Assembly: GCA_041393535.1 (NCBI GenBank)
Contig: JAWKJY010000003.1
Location: 434,001-498,000, forward strand
Length of the DNA: 64,000 nucleotides
Direction of reading: 5' to 3'
DNA from: JAWKJY01 sp041393535
GTDB taxonomy: Bacteria > Actinomycetota > Thermoleophilia > Gaiellales > Gaiellaceae
Numbering within the stretch: the stretch's first letter is position 1; the number at the start of each line of letters is the position of its first letter. The notes beneath the pieces were generated by a model that had not been told where the DNA came from, did no database searches, and was given only the letters and a program-made list of their open reading frames with translations. The position numbers and the translations under genes were made by a program. This document shows, one piece after another, positions 24,434-33,608 of this stretch.

Positions 24434-25947
24434 CGACGACGAGGCCGGGCTCCTATCGGCCGATCACGATCGCAGAGGGCGTGCGCACGTCGATGCTGCG
24501 CGACCCCGGCAAGACGGCGCTCGCGCTTTCCGGGCAGACGCTCGGCTTCGGCCAGCTGGTCGAGCGGATGGATCGCGTGGGCAACCTCGCGCTGCACGGC
24601 CTCGGCCTGCAGCACGGCGACCACGCGGCGCTGATGGCGCCGAACTGCCTCGAGTTCGTCGAGATCGTGGCGGGGCTCTCCTCCGTGGGCGTCGCGCCGG
24701 CGATGGTGAACCCGCGCCTGACCGGGCCGGAGCTCGCCTACATCGCGAACGACTCGAAGGCGCGGGTGCTCTTCGTCCACCACTCGCTCGAGGAGCTCGC
24801 GCGGGCGACCGCCATGGAGACGGTCGAGCGCATCGTCGTGATCGGCGGTGACTACGAGGAGCTGCTCGCGCAGGCGAGCCCCCTGCGGACGGTCGTCGCG
24901 ATCGACGAGTGGGAGCCGTTCTGCATCTCCTACACGGCGGGCACGACGGGGCACCCGAAGGGCGCGATGCTCTCGCACCGCTCGCGCGTGCTGACGTTCT
25001 TCGGCATGGCCGCCGAGTACGGGTGCTACTCCCCGGAGGATCGCGCGCTCGCCGTCGCGCCGCTCTACCACGGCGGCGGCTTCGCCTTCGCGATGGCGCC
25101 GGTGTTCTTCGGCGGCACCTGCGAGATCCTGCCGCGCTTCGACGCCGAGCTGATGCTGCGGATCGACTCCGAGTCGCGGATCACGAACCAGTTCATGGTC
25201 CCGACCCACTTCAACGCGATCTTCGCGCTCGAGGAGTCGGTCCGTGCGCGCTACGACGTCTCGTCGATGCGCACGATCATCTCGAACGCCGCCCCGCTGC
25301 CGCAGGCGACGAAGCAGCGGATCGTCGAGTTCTGGGGCGAGGGGATCCTGCACGAGACCTACGGCTCGACCGAGGGGGGCATCGTCACGAACCTCCGCCC
25401 GCCCGACCAGCTGCGCAAGGAGCAGTGCGTCGGCCAGCCGTTCCCGGTGACCGAGGTGCGCCTGCTCGACGAGCACGGCGAGGAGGTGCCGACCGGCGAG
25501 GTGGGCGAGCTCTACAGCCGCTCGCCGTACCTGTTCAACGGCTACTGGGGGATGCCGGAGGCGACCGCCGACGCGTTCCGGGACGGCTGGATGTCCGTCG
25601 GCGACATGGCGCGCAAGGACGACGAGGGCTTCATCTACATCGTCGACCGCAAGAAGGACATGATCATCTCGGGCGGCGTCAACATCTACCCGCGCGAGAT
25701 CGAAGAGGTGCTCCACCTCCACCCGGCCGTCGCCGAGGCGGCGGTCGTGGGCGTGCAGGACGACTACTGGGGCGAGGCGGTCAAGGCGATCGTCGCGCTG
25801 CGCGCGGACGCCACGGCGAGCGAGGACGACCTGCTCGACCACTGCGCGCAGAGCCTCGCGCGCTACAAGCTGCCCAAGCAGCTGGTCTTCGTCGACGCCC
25901 TGCCGCGCAACGCCGCCGGCAAGGTGCTGCGGCGCGAGCTCCGGTAG
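24430..25947 (+). CDS. Acyl/aryl-CoA ligase (ANL superfamily)
   Basis: A 505-residue AMP-forming ligase. The P-loop is Y-T-A-G-T-T-G-H-P-K-G, motif A5 is E-T-Y-G-S-T-E-G-G, the hinge region is V-D-R-K-K-D-M-I-I-S-G-G, and the C-terminal catalytic lysine lies in R-N-A-A-G-K-V-L-R-R-E. All key motifs are intact. It activates a carboxylic acid to its CoA thioester, so the pathway presumably yields an acid that is then degraded as a CoA ester. It is the last gene of the run, followed by repeat copy B. Confidence 0.92.
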   Translation: MTTTRPGSYRPITIAEGVRTSMLRDPGKTALALSGQTLGFGQLVERMDRVGNLALHGLGLQHGDHAALMAPNCLEFVEIVAGLSSVGVAPAMVNPRLTGPELAYIANDSKARVLFVHHSLEELARATAMETVERIVVIGGDYEELLAQASPLRTVVAIDEWEPFCISYTAGTTGHPKGAMLSHRSRVLTFFGMAAEYGCYSPEDRALAVAPLYHGGGFAFAMAPVFFGGTCEILPRFDAELMLRIDSESRITNQFMVPTHFNAIFALEESVRARYDVSSMRTIISNAAPLPQATKQRIVEFWGEGILHETYGSTEGGIVTNLRPPDQLRKEQCVGQPFPVTEVRLLDEHGEEVPTGEVGELYSRSPYLFNGYWGMPEATADAFRDGWMSVGDMARKDDEGFIYIVDRKKDMIISGGVNIYPREIEEVLHLHPAVAEAAVVGVQDDYWGEAVKAIVALRADATASEDDLLDHCAQSLARYKLPKQLVFVDALPRNAAGKVLRRELR

Positions 25948-25973
25948 CCGGGGAGACGGCTGGGGGAGAACCG

Positions 25974-26114
25974 CTGGGGGAGAAGCTCGCGCTTCTCCCC
26001 CAGGGCCCCCTCATCGCGCCAGGCCGCTCGCGCTCCCGCCTCGCTCGCCGCTGCGGTCGGCGGCTTCTCCGAGCATCGCTCTGGTCGGGGGGCAGCAAGC
26101 TGCCCTCCTCCGCG
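25974..26114 (+). repeat. Dispersed intergenic repeat, copy B
   Basis: Begins 27 bases after the ligase stop. Hairpin 1 has arms CTGGGGGAGAAGC (25974-25986) and GCTTCTCCCCCAG (25991-26003) around TCGC, a perfect 13-bp stem. The shared block GGGCCCCCTCATCGCGCCAG follows, then hairpin 2 with GGCAGC/GCTGCC at about 26091-26104 and CCTCCTCCGCG at the end. A partial extra copy of GCTGGGGGAGAA precedes the hairpin. Confidence 0.8.
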
Positions 26115-26200
26115 GGCACCCGCGCGGGCGCGCCTGTCGCCGGCCTCGTTGCGGCCGACGGACTAACCTCCCGTCACCTACGAACGCGGGAGGGCATGGG

Positions 26201-26944
26201 ATGGGGAAGCTCGACGGACGCGTCGCGATCGTCACCGGGGCGGCGAGCGGGATCGGGCGCGGGATCGTGCAGGCGTTCGCGGCCGAGGGGGCCGCGGGGA
26301 TCGCGCTCGTCGACCGCAACGAGGCCGGGGCGGGCGAGGTCGCCGGCGGGCTCGGCGTGCCGACGGTCGTCGTCGGGGCCGACGTCACGAGCGAGGCGGA
26401 CTGGGAGCGGATCGTCGCCGCGGCGAGGGACGCCTTCGGCGGGCGCGTCGACATCCTCTGCAACAACGCGGGGATCGCGACCGCCTCGCCGGTCAAGGAC
26501 ATGACGCTCGCGATGTGGCAGCAGATGATCGACGTCGACCTGACGTCCGTCTTCCTCGGCTGCCGCGCCATCCTGCCGACGATGCTCGCCCAGGACTACG
26601 GCCGGATCATCAACACGGGCTCGCAGCTCGGCCTCAAGGGCTCGCCGGGCATCGCGCACTACTGTGCCGCGAAGGGCGGCGTGCACCTGCTGACGAAGTC
26701 GCTCGCCTACGAGGTCGCCGAGACCGGCATCCGGGTCAACGCGATCGCGCCCGGCCCGACCGACACGGCGATCCTGCGCGACATCCCGGCGGACGAGCTC
26801 GAGGGCATCCGCAGCGAGGTGCCGCTCAAGCGCTTCGCCCGCGTCGAGGAGATCGTCCCGACGGTCGTGCTGCTCGCGACCGAGGACGGTGGCGGCTACT
26901 ACCACGGCGCCGTGATGAACATCTCCGGCGGGCACGTGATGTAG
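26201..26944 (+). CDS. Short-chain dehydrogenase/reductase
   Basis: A 247-residue classical SDR with V-T-G-A-A-S-G-I-G near the N terminus, C-N-N-A-G-I-A, active-site Ser in T-G-S-Q-L-G, and catalytic Tyr/Lys in H-Y-C-A-A-K-G-G. It has the usual C-terminal N-I-S-G-G-H-V-M. ATG 26201 follows GCGGGAGGG. It is monocistronic between repeat copy B and a strong hairpin terminator. The substrate is unknown. Confidence 0.9.
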   Translation: MGKLDGRVAIVTGAASGIGRGIVQAFAAEGAAGIALVDRNEAGAGEVAGGLGVPTVVVGADVTSEADWERIVAAARDAFGGRVDILCNNAGIATASPVKDMTLAMWQQMIDVDLTSVFLGCRAILPTMLAQDYGRIINTGSQLGLKGSPGIAHYCAAKGGVHLLTKSLAYEVAETGIRVNAIAPGPTDTAILRDIPADELEGIRSEVPLKRFARVEEIVPTVVLLATEDGGGYYHGAVMNISGGHVM

Positions 26945-26984
26945 CGGGGGAAGCGGCTTCCCCGCGAGCCCCCTCGCGGGAGTG

Positions 26985-27023
26985 CACGGCGGCCTGCCGG
27001 GCTCCGCCCGGCAGGCCGCCGTG
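26985..27023 (+). terminator. Very strong hairpin, 18-bp perfect stem
   Basis: Left arm 26985-27002 and right arm 27006-27023 are exact complements around TCC. A smaller hairpin (GCGGGG...CCCCGC) immediately follows the SDR stop. No T-run follows, as at the other hairpins of this genome. It separates the SDR from the NTF2-like gene. Confidence 0.75.
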
Positions 27024-27075
27024 CGATTCGGGCGAGGGGCGAGCTCGCCCGTCTGACGTGTCCTAGGATGGGCCC

Positions 27076-27492
27076 ATGCCGCTGCCGGCCGACGACGTGC
27101 TCGCGATCCACGACCTGATCGGGCGGTACAACCGCGCGATCGACACCGGGGACGCGGACGGCTGGGCCGGCTGCTTCCTCGAGGACGGGGTGTTCGACGG
27201 CGTGATCGGGCGCTTCGAGGGCCGCGCCGCGCTGCACGGGCTCGCGACGGCGTACTGGACCGAGCCCGAGTACGAGCCGTGGCGCGGCTGCCAGCACTGG
27301 GTGAACAACGTCGTCGTCGACGGGGACGGCGACGAGGCGACCCTCCGCTGCGACCACGCGATGCTCAAGCCGGACGCCGACGGCGGCGCGCGGATCGTCC
27401 TGCTCGCGAGCTACCACGACCGCCTGCGACGCGTCGACGGGCGCTGGCGCTTCGTCCAGCGGACCGTGCGCGGCTTCCCGCCGGGCGCCTAG
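27076..27492 (+). CDS. NTF2-like/SnoaL-type protein
   Basis: A 138-residue cone-fold protein with I-H-D-L-I-G-R-Y-N-R-A-I-D-T-G-D and F-L-E-D-G-V-F at the start, V-N-N-V-V-V-D-G-D-G-D in the middle and R-V-D-G-R-W-R-F near the end. These are hallmarks of SnoaL-like small enzymes or binding proteins. No catalytic assignment is possible. Its stop shares the tetranucleotide CTAG with the stop of the convergent downstream gene. Confidence 0.8.
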   Translation: MPLPADDVLAIHDLIGRYNRAIDTGDADGWAGCFLEDGVFDGVIGRFEGRAALHGLATAYWTEPEYEPWRGCQHWVNNVVVDGDGDEATLRCDHAMLKPDADGGARIVLLASYHDRLRRVDGRWRFVQRTVRGFPPGA

Positions 27493-29456
27493 GGTCGGCG
27501 GCCGAGGGTCAACCGGACCTTCGCGCCGAGCGGGCGGTTCGCGCCGGCCGCCGGCCTCGACCGCAGCACGCGCCCCGGCCCGACGGCTCGCGTCACGGTC
27601 GTCGAAACGCGACCGACCGCGCAGCCGGCCCGGGCGAGCCGTGCCCGCGCCTGCGCGAGCGTCGCTCCACGGAGCCGCGGCACGATGCACGCGTCCGCGC
27701 CGACGATCGGGGCGCTGTCGACGACGGCCGTCCCGCCGGGGCCGGACGCCGTGACACGGCACTGGACGGCCCGGCCGACGTCCCTCGCGCCGAGCTTCAG
27801 GGAGGTGGCCGTCGCCCCCGCGATCGGGAGGCCGTTGCGCAGCCACGCGAACGCGAACGTCGTCGCGCTCGCACAGACGCCGTTCGTGCACGTGACCACG
27901 AGCCCGCGGCGCCCCGCTCCGGCGATGGCGGGCGCGCTGGTCGCGGTCGGCACGGGGAGCGCGTCGATCCCGACGGGGGCGGTGACCGCCGTCGTCGAGC
28001 CGATCACGTTCGTCGCCGTCACCTGGCACTGGACGGCGGCGCTCGCGTCGGCCGGAGCCAGCAGGTACTGGGCGCCAGCCGCGCCGCCGATCGGCGCGCC
28101 GTCGCGCAGCCACGCGAAGGCGAACGTCGGCCCGTCGCGCCCGTGCCCGGTGCGCACGTCAACGCCTGGCCGACAGTCGCCGTGCCACCGAGGGTCGGCG
28201 GGAGACGTTCGTCGGCACGCCGAGCTCGAACGCGCCGGCGTCGCAGCTGACCCCCTGCGGGCGCGCGACGCCGCGCTGGTCGAAGCCCTCGCAGACGGCG
28301 AGGGGCACGATGCCGAGCGCCGGGCTCGTGGCCGTGAGGGCTCGCGTCAAGGTCGGGCCGCCGCCGTCCGCGAGCGGCGCGAGCAGCGGATCGGTGGACG
28401 GGAGATCGCCGGGACCTGCGAGGCCGCACGACGCCCGTTCTCGACGTTCCCCCCGAGGCTGGTCAGGGTTCCCGAACAGCTGGGCAGGACGGCCCCGGCC
28501 CCGGCCGCCACGATAGACCCGCCGATCGTGCGGGTTCCGCCGGCGTTCGCCTGCACGTTCGCCGCGCTCGCGCCTGGCCCGGTGGCGTCGTTGTCCGCGA
28601 TCGTCGCCTGGCGCAGCGTCAGATCAGAGACGTTGGAGAAGACGCCGCCGGCGATCGCGATCGAGCCGGCCGCCGCATCGGCGCGGTTGCCGCTGACCGT
28701 CGTGTTGACGATGGTGGCGGGCGTGACGTTCGAGACGATCCCGCCCGCGCCGACGACGGTCGTGGCCGTCATCCGGTTGTCGGCGATCAGGCTCGACTCG
28801 ATCCTGGCCGACGCGGAGGCGTTCACGGTCAGCCCGCCGGCCACCGTCACGGACTGCGCCGAGGCCACGTTCCCGGTTACGGACGAGGCGCGCATGGAGA
28901 GCGTCGAGCTGGTGACCAGCACGCCGCCGGCGCCGGTCACGCTCCGCCCCGCGAGCTCGTTGCCGGAGACGACCACGTCGGCCAGGACGAGCGACCCGCC
29001 GCTCACGGCGATCGCGCCCGCGCCGCTGGTGATCGTGTCCGTGGCGGGGTCCGTGGACGTGGCCCGGTTCCCCCTGAACGTGACGCCCTGGATCGCCAGG
29101 TCGGACGTGGCGACGAGCGCGCCGGCGCGCAGGCCGGTCGCCGGCCCCGTCGCGAGCCCGCCCGTCACGGTCGTGCGCGACGAGCCCGCGCCGCGCAGCA
29201 GGAGGTCGCTCGTCAGGTCGGGGAGCGGCCCGGCGGCGAGCGTGTACGTGCCGGCCGGGAGCACGACGACGTCCTCGGCCGCATCGGCGTTCGCCGCCAC
29301 GATCGCCGCGCGGAGCGAGCAGTCCGCGGGCGTGCAGACGGGAGCCGGGTCGGGGTCGTCCGTCCGGGTGACTGTCAGGGTGGTGCCTGGCGCAGCGGCG
29401 GCAGCGGCGCCGCAGAGAGCCGTGACGACCAGGAGCACACCTGCCAGCTTGCGCAT
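27489..29456 (-). CDS. Secreted beta-helix/PASTA protein, broken by three single-base frameshifts
   Basis: Starts at ATG 29456 with a signal peptide (M-R-K-L-A-G-V-L-L-V-V-T-A-L-C-G-A). There follow an exported C-S-L-R-A-A-I-V-A-A-N region and about 280 residues of parallel beta-helix repeats (G-N-x-A, V-T-G-N, I-A-D-N). The pattern C-G-L...D-L-P-S-T-D-P-L-L and C-D-A-G-A-F-E-L closes the helix. Next come two Ig-like repeats (F-A-F-A-W-L-R-D-G and F-A-F-A-W-L-R-N-G) and a C-terminal PASTA-like domain. Continuity needs +1 base at each of 28434-28436, 28200-28202 and 28140-28142, all C/G triplets. Read literally, it breaks into a 370-residue N-terminal piece and a 220-residue C-terminal piece. 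It is probably cell-surface or extracellular. Confidence 0.75.
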
Positions 29457-29501
29457 CGCGCTGCACGCTAGGAGGGCTGGCACGGAAAGTCAACCGCCGC
29501 G

Positions 29502-30002
29502 TCAGCGCGCGAGCACGAGCGCGACCTTCGCCCCGGCCGCGAGGCTCTTCCCGGCGGTCGGCTTCGACGAGACGACCTCCCCGGCTGCGACGCCCTTGGC
29601 GCGCGTCCTCGTCACCCTGCCGACCCTGCAGCGGGCGCGCTCGAGCCGTGCCCGTGCCTCGGCCAGCGTGAGCCCCCTGAGCTTCGGGACGACGCACGCG
29701 AGCTTCACGACGACGGGCGCGCTGAACGACTCCACGACGGCGTTCGGCGTCGACCCGATCGCCTTGCACTGGAGGGCGTGGCCGACGTCCCGGGCGGTGA
29801 CGCGGTAGGCGGCGTTCGCGGCGCCGTTCTCGATCCCGTCGACCAGCCAGGCGACCTCGATCGTCGGCGAGCCGAACCACGGGCCGACCTGGCACGAGAC
29901 GCGGTTGCCGACGCGCGCGCCGCCGCGGATCTCGGGCGGCGCCTCGGGCTCGGGCGGCGGGGCAGCGGCGATGGCGAGCGTGGCGAGGAGGGGCGGGCGC
30001 AT
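29502..30002 (-). CDS. Small secreted protein with Ig-like and PASTA-like domain
   Basis: A 166-residue protein with signal peptide M-R-P-P-L-L-A-T-L-A-I-A-A-A and a Pro/Glu-rich linker. One Ig-like segment follows (I-E-V-A-W-L-V-D-G...A-L-Q-C-K-A), then a C-terminal PASTA-like domain (V-V-P-K-L-R-G-L-T-L-A-E-A-R-A-R-L). The last two domains match those of the neighbouring beta-helix protein, so the two genes are related by duplication or domain shuffling. It lies 45 bases upstream of that gene on the same strand. PASTA domains bind peptidoglycan or beta-lactams in other proteins; here they may tether the protein to the wall. Confidence 0.75.
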   Translation of the reverse strand: MRPPLLATLAIAAAPPPEPEAPPEIRGGARVGNRVSCQVGPWFGSPTIEVAWLVDGIENGAANAAYRVTARDVGHALQCKAIGSTPNAVVESFSAPVVVKLACVVPKLRGLTLAEARARLERARCRVGRVTRTRAKGVAAGEVVSSKPTAGKSLAAGAKVALVLAR

Positions 30003-30087
30003 CCCCGAACGGTAGGCGTCAGCTGCCCGCTCCGCCAGCGATCCGCTCCTTTCCTCGGCCCCGTGCGGAATCGGTAGTTTTCGGGCC

Positions 30088-31305
30088 GTGAGCCTGATCG
30101 TCCAGAAGTACGGCGGCAGCTCGGTCGGCAACGTCGACCGGATCAAGCACGTGGCCCGCCGGGTGGTCGCGACCGCCGAGCAGGGCCACCAGGTCTGCGT
30201 CGTCGTCTCCGCGATGGGCGACACGACCGACGAGCTGCTCGAGCTCGCCGACCAGGTCACGCAGAGGCCGCATCCGCGCGAGATGGACATGCTCCTCTCC
30301 GCGGGGGAGCGCATCTCGATGGCGCTCCTGGCGATGGCGATCAACGACCTCGGCCGGGCCGCGGTCTCCTTCACCGGCTCACAGGCCGGGATCCTGACCG
30401 ACTCGAGCCACACGAAGGCGAAGATCGTCGGCGTCAACGCGACCCGCGTGCGCGACGCGCTCGAGGCGGGGCGCGTGGCGATCGTCGCGGGCTTCCAGGG
30501 CGTCTCGATCGAGGACGACGTGACGACGCTCGGCCGCGGCGGCTCGGACGCGACGGCCGTCGCGCTCGCCGCCGGCCTGACCGCGGACGTCGGCGAGATC
30601 TACACCGACGTCGAGGGGGTCTTCACCGCCGACCCGCGCATCGTCCCCGGGGCGCGCAAGCTGCCGTTCGTCTCCTTCGAGGAGATGCTCGAGCTCGCCT
30701 CCTCCGGCGCGAAGGTCCTGATGGCGCGGTCGGTCGAGTTCGCGCGCAACCACGGGGTGCCGATCCACGTGCGCTCCACGTTCTCGGAGAACGAGGGCAC
30801 CTGGGTCGACAAGGAGGACGGACGGATGGAGCAACCGATCATCTCGGGCATCGCCCACGACGTCTCCGAGGCCAAGGTCACGGTCTCCGGCGTCCCCGAC
30901 CGGCCCGGCATCGCGGCGCGGGTCTTCAGCGCGCTGGCCGCGGCGAACGTGAACGTCGACATGATCGTCCAGAACGTCTCGCACTCCGGCCTGACCGACA
31001 TCTCGTTCACCGTCCCCAAGGGGGACCTCGCGCGCGCGAACGAGATCCTCGCCGAGGTGGCGAGGGAGATCGAGGCCTCGGGCGTCTCGACCGACACCGA
31101 CGTCGCGAAGCTCTCGCTCGTCGGCGCCGGCATGAAGACGCATCCCGGCGTCGCGGCGGACATGTTCCAGACGCTCGCGGACGCCGGGATCAACATCGAG
31201 ATCATCTCGACCTCGCCGATCCGCATCTCGTGCGTCGTGCGCGCCGGGCAGGTCGAGGACGCCGTGCGGACGCTGCACGAGCGGTTCGGCCTCGACAAGG
31301 GCTAG
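30088..31305 (+). CDS. lysC: Aspartate kinase
   Basis: A 405-residue aspartokinase, the first step of lysine/threonine/methionine/diaminopimelate synthesis. The N terminus Q-K-Y-G-G-S-S-V is the substrate-binding motif. The kinase domain has F-Q-G-V-S-I-E-D-D-V-T-T-L-G-R-G-G-S-D. Residues about 265-400 form two ACT domains for feedback control. It is the fused-type length found in actinobacteria, which often contain an internal start for a beta subunit. GTG start 30088. No asd gene is adjacent. Confidence 0.95.
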   Translation: MSLIVQKYGGSSVGNVDRIKHVARRVVATAEQGHQVCVVVSAMGDTTDELLELADQVTQRPHPREMDMLLSAGERISMALLAMAINDLGRAAVSFTGSQAGILTDSSHTKAKIVGVNATRVRDALEAGRVAIVAGFQGVSIEDDVTTLGRGGSDATAVALAAGLTADVGEIYTDVEGVFTADPRIVPGARKLPFVSFEEMLELASSGAKVLMARSVEFARNHGVPIHVRSTFSENEGTWVDKEDGRMEQPIISGIAHDVSEAKVTVSGVPDRPGIAARVFSALAAANVNVDMIVQNVSHSGLTDISFTVPKGDLARANEILAEVAREIEASGVSTDTDVAKLSLVGAGMKTHPGVAADMFQTLADAGINIEIISTSPIRISCVVRAGQVEDAVRTLHERFGLDKG

Positions 31306-31347
31306 CGACCCCGGCGTCGCCGTTCCGCGCGGCTACGCTCGGGGGCG

Positions 31348-32205
31348 ATGCTCGAGCCGCTCCAGCGGGACGAGGCCTTCCTCGCGGACGTCGAGGCCGC
31401 CCCGGCCGACCCGTCGACGCTCGCGCTCTGGTGGCTCGGCCAGAGCGGCTTCCTCGTCGCCTGGAACGGCGTCCGCCTGCTGCTCGACCCGTACCTCTCG
31501 GACACGCTGACGGCGACGTACGCCGCGACCGACCGGCCGCACGTCCGCGTCACCGCGCGCGTCGTCGACCCGGCCGCGCTGCGCGGGATCGACGTCGTCA
31601 CGGCGAGCCACGGCCACACCGACCACCTCGACCCGGGGACGCTCGGCCCGGTCGTCGCCGGATCGCCCGGGCTGCGCCTCGTCGTCCCGGAGGCGATCCG
31701 CGCGCTCGCCGAGGAGCGCTCCGGGCTGCCGTCCGAGCAGGTGCTCGGGCTCGACGCGGGCGACTCCGTCGACGTCGCGGGCGTCCTCGTCGCGGCCGTC
31801 CCGGCGGCGCACGAGACGGTCGAGCGGGACGAGCAGGACCGCTGTCGCTCCCTGGGCCTCGTGCTCGACCTCGGGCCCTGGCGCGTCTACCACGCGGGCG
31901 ACACGGTGCGCTACGACGGGATGGAGGAGCTGCTCGCGCCGCTCGCGGTCGACGTCGCGATCCTGCCGATCAACGGGCGCGATCCCGCGGGCCGTGCCGC
32001 CGGCAACCTCGACGGGCCGGAGGCCGCGCGGCTCGCGCACGCGATCGGCGCGCGCCTGGCGATCCCCTGCCACTACGGGACGTTCGCCTTCGACGCGACG
32101 ACGCCCGACGCGTTCGCGACGGAGGCCGCGCGCCTCGGCCAGCCGGCGCTCGCCCTGCGGGCGGGCGAGGGCTGGCGGGCCACGAGGGCCGCAGGCGCCC
32201 CCTAG
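31348..32205 (+). CDS. Metallo-beta-lactamase-fold hydrolase (UlaG/YtkL-like)
   Basis: A 285-residue beta-lactamase-fold protein with W-W-L-G-Q-S-G-F at the first strand, the metal motif A-S-H-G-H-T-D-H-L, a second-metal Asp in Y-H-A-G-D-T-V-R, and a final His in I-P-C-H-Y-G-T-F. This combination is typical of UlaG-like lactonases/phosphodiesterases with unknown physiological substrate. ATG 31348. Convergent with the MmgE/PrpD gene, six bases apart. Confidence 0.85.
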   Translation: MLEPLQRDEAFLADVEAAPADPSTLALWWLGQSGFLVAWNGVRLLLDPYLSDTLTATYAATDRPHVRVTARVVDPAALRGIDVVTASHGHTDHLDPGTLGPVVAGSPGLRLVVPEAIRALAEERSGLPSEQVLGLDAGDSVDVAGVLVAAVPAAHETVERDEQDRCRSLGLVLDLGPWRVYHAGDTVRYDGMEELLAPLAVDVAILPINGRDPAGRAAGNLDGPEAARLAHAIGARLAIPCHYGTFAFDATTPDAFATEAARLGQPALALRAGEGWRATRAAGAP

Positions 32206-32211
32206 GGGCGA

Positions 32212-33603
32212 TCAGGCGAGCAGCGCCGTCAGCTCGCGGACGTCCGCGAGCCGGTCGAGCCGCGAGAGGGCGTCGAGCAGCTCGGCGGCCGCGGCCGGGT
32301 CGAGCGTCCGCGAGAGCAGCTCCTCGAGCTTGTCGCGGTGCTCGTCGTCCGTGAGCGGTCGGTCGTGCGCGCCGCGCGGGCGGCCGACCTCCTCGCGGAA
32401 CACGTCGCCGCCGGTCGTCTCGAGCTCGACGATCGTCGGCGTCGTCGCCGGGTAGCGGATCGCGAGCTCCTCGGTCTGCTCGAGCGTTACCTTGCGCATC
32501 AGCTCGCGCACGTCGGGGCGCAGGAACCGCTCGTCCTCGAACTGGGTGAGCCCGACCGCGCCGTCGAGCGCCGCGATCGCGACGCAGAAGGGCACGGAGA
32601 GCCGGGCCGCCATCGGCGAGTCGGGCTCGTAGTTCATCCCGTGCTGCGGCGAGTAGGGCGGCTGGGTGAGCCGGATGGCCGCGAGGTCGCGCGCGACGAG
32701 CCCGTGGCGCTCCAGCAGCACGAGCGTCCCCTCGATCGCCGTGTGCGACGAGAGGATGCAGGGGTGCGCCTTGATGTCGTCGTCGAGGACCTCCCAGCGC
32801 GTCCCGAGCGTGTCGAGCTCCGGCCCGAGCCGGCGGGCGTCGCGCTCGTCCGAGTAGGCCCAGCAGAAGCCGACCGGCTGCTCGAGCAGGCCGGTCGGCC
32901 CGCCCGCCCCGGCCTCGGCGAGCAGCGCGCCCTGGACGCCCTTCCACGCCGCCGTCCCCGCGTGGAGCGACTTCGTGAAGTCGCCGACCTTGATGCAGTA
33001 GCGCGTGCCGCCGGTGTCGTCGCCGGCGAAGCCGATCGCGACGTCGACGCCCTCCTCGTCCAGCCCGAGGCCGCGGGCGGCCGCGCCGGCGGCGGCGAGC
33101 CCGCCCAGCGACGCCGTCGAGTGCCAGCGCTGGTAGTGCCCGGGCATGACGGCCCGTCCGATCTTGCCGCCGACCTCGAAGCCGGCGACGACCGCGGCGC
33201 AGAGCTCCGCGCCCGAGCCGCCCCGGCGCTCGACCGCGGCGAGCGCGGCGGCCGTCACGGAGGCGCCGAAGTGCGCGATCGACGCCATGTGCGTGTCGTC
33301 GTAGTCGATCGTGTGCATCGTCGTCCCGTTCGCGAGCGCCGCGACCTGCGGCTGGACGCGTTGGCCCGTGCCGAGGATCGTCGCGGGCCCGGGCGCGGCG
33401 AGCGTCGCGAGGTAGCGGTGGAGCGGCTCGACGATCTCGGGCTCGAGCGTGAAGCCCGCGACGCCGCACGCGAGCGAGTCGGCGACGACCTGCCGCGCCC
33501 GCTCGACCACGGCGGGCGGCAGGCTCGCGGGGTCGATCGCCGCGGCGAAGGCCGCGAGCCTGCGCGTCTCGGCGTGGGGCGGGCGGCCGTGCGGGTCGGC
33601 CAC
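32212..33603 (-). CDS. MmgE/PrpD-family protein
   Basis: A 463-residue protein of the 2-methylcitrate dehydratase/cis-aconitate decarboxylase fold. Recognisable are an N-terminal helical domain with D-S-L-A-C-G-V-A-G, A-N-G-T-T-M-H-T-I-D-Y-D-D-T-H, H-S-T-A-S-L-G-G and K-A-H-P-C-I-L-S-S-H-T. True PrpD acts in propionate metabolism, but many paralogues sit in catabolic operons and dehydrate or decarboxylate other acids. GTG 33603 is chosen because it lies just after the aminotransferase stop; an in-frame CTG is slightly upstream. Confidence 0.85.
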   Translation of the reverse strand: MADPHGRPPHAETRRLAAFAAAIDPASLPPAVVERARQVVADSLACGVAGFTLEPEIVEPLHRYLATLAAPGPATILGTGQRVQPQVAALANGTTMHTIDYDDTHMASIAHFGASVTAAALAAVERRGGSGAELCAAVVAGFEVGGKIGRAVMPGHYQRWHSTASLGGLAAAGAAARGLGLDEEGVDVAIGFAGDDTGGTRYCIKVGDFTKSLHAGTAAWKGVQGALLAEAGAGGPTGLLEQPVGFCWAYSDERDARRLGPELDTLGTRWEVLDDDIKAHPCILSSHTAIEGTLVLLERHGLVARDLAAIRLTQPPYSPQHGMNYEPDSPMAARLSVPFCVAIAALDGAVGLTQFEDERFLRPDVRELMRKVTLEQTEELAIRYPATTPTIVELETTGGDVFREEVGRPRGAHDRPLTDDEHRDKLEELLSRTLDPAAAAELLDALSRLDRLADVRELTALLA

Positions 33604-33608
33604 GGCGG

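Noticed and set aside
26985..27023. A fifth copy of the dispersed repeat family
   Set aside because: It is a strong hairpin but lacks the GGGGGAGAAGC core and the GCGCCAG block.
27489..29456. A decayed pseudogene
   Set aside because: All three breaks are single-base losses in C/G triplets, with no stop-causing substitutions; similar lesions occur in unrelated genes, so sequence error is the simpler view.
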